Assembly (NCBI RefSeq): GCF_000420825.1 | Contig: NZ_ATVR01000006.1 | Location: forward strand, 1-64,000 | Length of the DNA stretch: 64,000 nucleotides | Direction: 5' to 3' | DNA from: Butyrivibrio sp. AE2015 | Lineage (GTDB): Bacteria > Bacillota > Clostridia > Lachnospirales > Lachnospiraceae | Shown: positions 63,168-64,000 of the stretch, piece after piece | Layout of the letters: each line of letters begins with the position of its first letter | Position numbering within the stretch: the stretch's first letter is position 1 | Notes under the pieces: generated by a model | The model's database searches: none | Told to the model about the DNA's origin: nothing | Seen by the model: the letters and a program-made list of their open reading frames with translations, nothing else | Made by a program: the position numbers and the translations under genes

Positions 63168-64000
63168 CTTTTTTTATCTCCATAATGCTTTTTCCGGTTC
63201 TTCTTGCAATTCCTGCTATATCATCATATTCCAGCTTTTTCCGTTTTACGTCATATCCAGTCGCTTCTTTTACGCGAACCATACCATATGGAGTCTCTAT
63301 AGTATCTATTGTTCTGGATAAGATATATCTGTTGCAAATGTTCTCTCGCACACCAATTGTGGTGGTGTTCTTAAATAATTCCTTTAATATATTCTCTCTA
63401 TCATCAAGTCTGCACATGCAAGTTAATATGACTCCCGGCCTGTTCTTTTTCATACCAACCGGTATTGTATAAGCCTCCACTGCGCCTGCCTCGAAGAGCC
63501 TTTCAGTTGCATAACCAATCTCTTCAGCTGTCATATCATCAATGTTACATGACAACTCTACTATTCTATCATTCTCATATTCATCGCTGCTTTCGCCATA
63601 TATAGTCCTTACAAAATTCCCCTGAGGAAAATCCTTTTTCCCCATACCATAGCCTATTTTTTTAACATTCATGACAGGCTGAGAAGCAAAATCAAAAGCA
63701 AAATATTTAGCTAAAGCCGCTCCTGTTGGAGTGCACAATTCTGATTTTATGCTATCACTCTCGTAACACGGAATTCCCTCCAGCAAAAGAGCTGTTGCAG
63801 GCGCTGGAACCGGTAATATACCGTGTGCACATTTCACTGTTCCTCCACCAACATTTATCGGTGACACAACAATCTTATCTGCATCAAGCTCATGCATTAA
63901 ATAGCAGACTGCAGTTATATCAGCTATTGCGTCAAGATTACCTACTTCATGGAAATGTATCTCCGAAACCGGAACTCCATGAACCTTGCTTTCAGCCTGC
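63148..64000 (-). CDS. larC: LarC, nickel insertion protein for the lactate racemase cofactor (5' end outside window)
   Basis: The frame stays open to the right edge, so 5' codons are missing; an in-frame Met at 63897 is internal. The first residues in view, AESKVHGVPVSEIHFHEVGN then LDAIADITAV, are the LarC signature; SPINVGGGTVKCAHGILPVPAPAT and ELSCNIDDMTAEEIGYATERL follow, and then GAVEAYTIPVGMKKNRPG. LarC inserts nickel into the pincer cofactor (NPN) of LarA-type enzymes. The rest of the lar genes, if any, lie beyond the window. Confidence 0.9.
   Translation of the reverse strand, partial: QAESKVHGVPVSEIHFHEVGNLDAIADITAVCYLMHELDADKIVVSPINVGGGTVKCAHGILPVPAPATALLLEGIPCYESDSIKSELCTPTGAALAKYFAFDFASQPVMNVKKIGYGMGKKDFPQGNFVRTIYGESSDEYENDRIVELSCNIDDMTAEEIGYATERLFEAGAVEAYTIPVGMKKNRPGVILTCMCRLDDRENILKELFKNTTTIGVRENICNRYILSRTIDTIETPYGMVRVKEATGYDVKRKKLEYDDIAGIARRTGKSIMEIKKELEVSF

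Overview
The window looks like the chromosome of an anaerobic, low-GC, Gram-positive Lachnospiraceae bacterium, most likely a Butyrivibrio/Pseudobutyrivibrio-type rumen or gut organism. This is inferred from gene content only: a GH10 xylanase lipoprotein, fermentative L-lactate dehydrogenase and phosphate acetyltransferase, class III fructose-bisphosphatase, ferredoxin-type Fe-S proteins, many AGGAGG ribosome sites and several GGDEF/EAL proteins. No rRNA, tRNA or CRISPR array was seen.

Layout. 1-4947: 3' part of a reductase-terminated non-ribosomal peptide synthetase. 5024-10082: DUF3795 protein, a promoter/leader-peptide/terminator unit, RsgA, then an ABC exporter with a LytTR/DUF3021 regulatory pair and a flavoprotein. 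10083-15894: an accessory, partly decayed stretch with a frameshifted gene, a truncated acetyltransferase, an HD-domain gene between 15-bp direct repeats, three copies of a REP-like palindrome, and a tyrosine recombinase. 15891-25467: histidine phosphatase, a 5-unit hairpin array, flavodoxin, a VanX remnant cut by a fourth REP-like element, xylanase, MFS transporter, lactate dehydrogenase, a divergent Fe-S protein and Crp/Fnr regulator, and a GH25 lysozyme. 25681-34934: HD protein, two cyclic-di-GMP proteins and a very large secreted metallophosphoesterase. 35064-46122: a nucleosidase pseudogene, ABC-F ATPase, cation/proton antiporter, amino-acid ABC transporter, proline symporter, PspC protein, O-acetylhomoserine sulfhydrylase and a 55-aa membrane protein missed by length filters. 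46163-48768: phosphopantetheinyl transferase (able in principle to prime the carrier domains of the synthetase) with fructose-bisphosphatase.

The most interesting region is 48837-56869, minus strand: membrane-fusion protein, C39-peptidase ABC transporter, second NHLM-type ABC transporter, HAD-like protein, an unknown protein, a 60-aa peptide with a double-glycine-like leader and predicted 11-residue core, an ECF sigma factor, a protein built of two copies of an unusual domain, and a STAS protein. No peptide-modifying enzyme is present. A candidate ECF promoter (TTGCC-N16-CGTATA) lies before the peptide gene, and the same pattern occurs about 40 kb away at 11508, before an apparently non-coding stretch ending in a hairpin. 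I read this as a peptide export system coupled to sigma-factor control, possibly a signalling system; that interpretation is inference.

57114-64000: YgjV-type membrane protein with an added domain, NhaC antiporter, phosphoribosyltransferase, phosphate acetyltransferase with a near-perfect FNR box centred at about -41.5, a PAS-GGDEF protein and the 3' part of larC.
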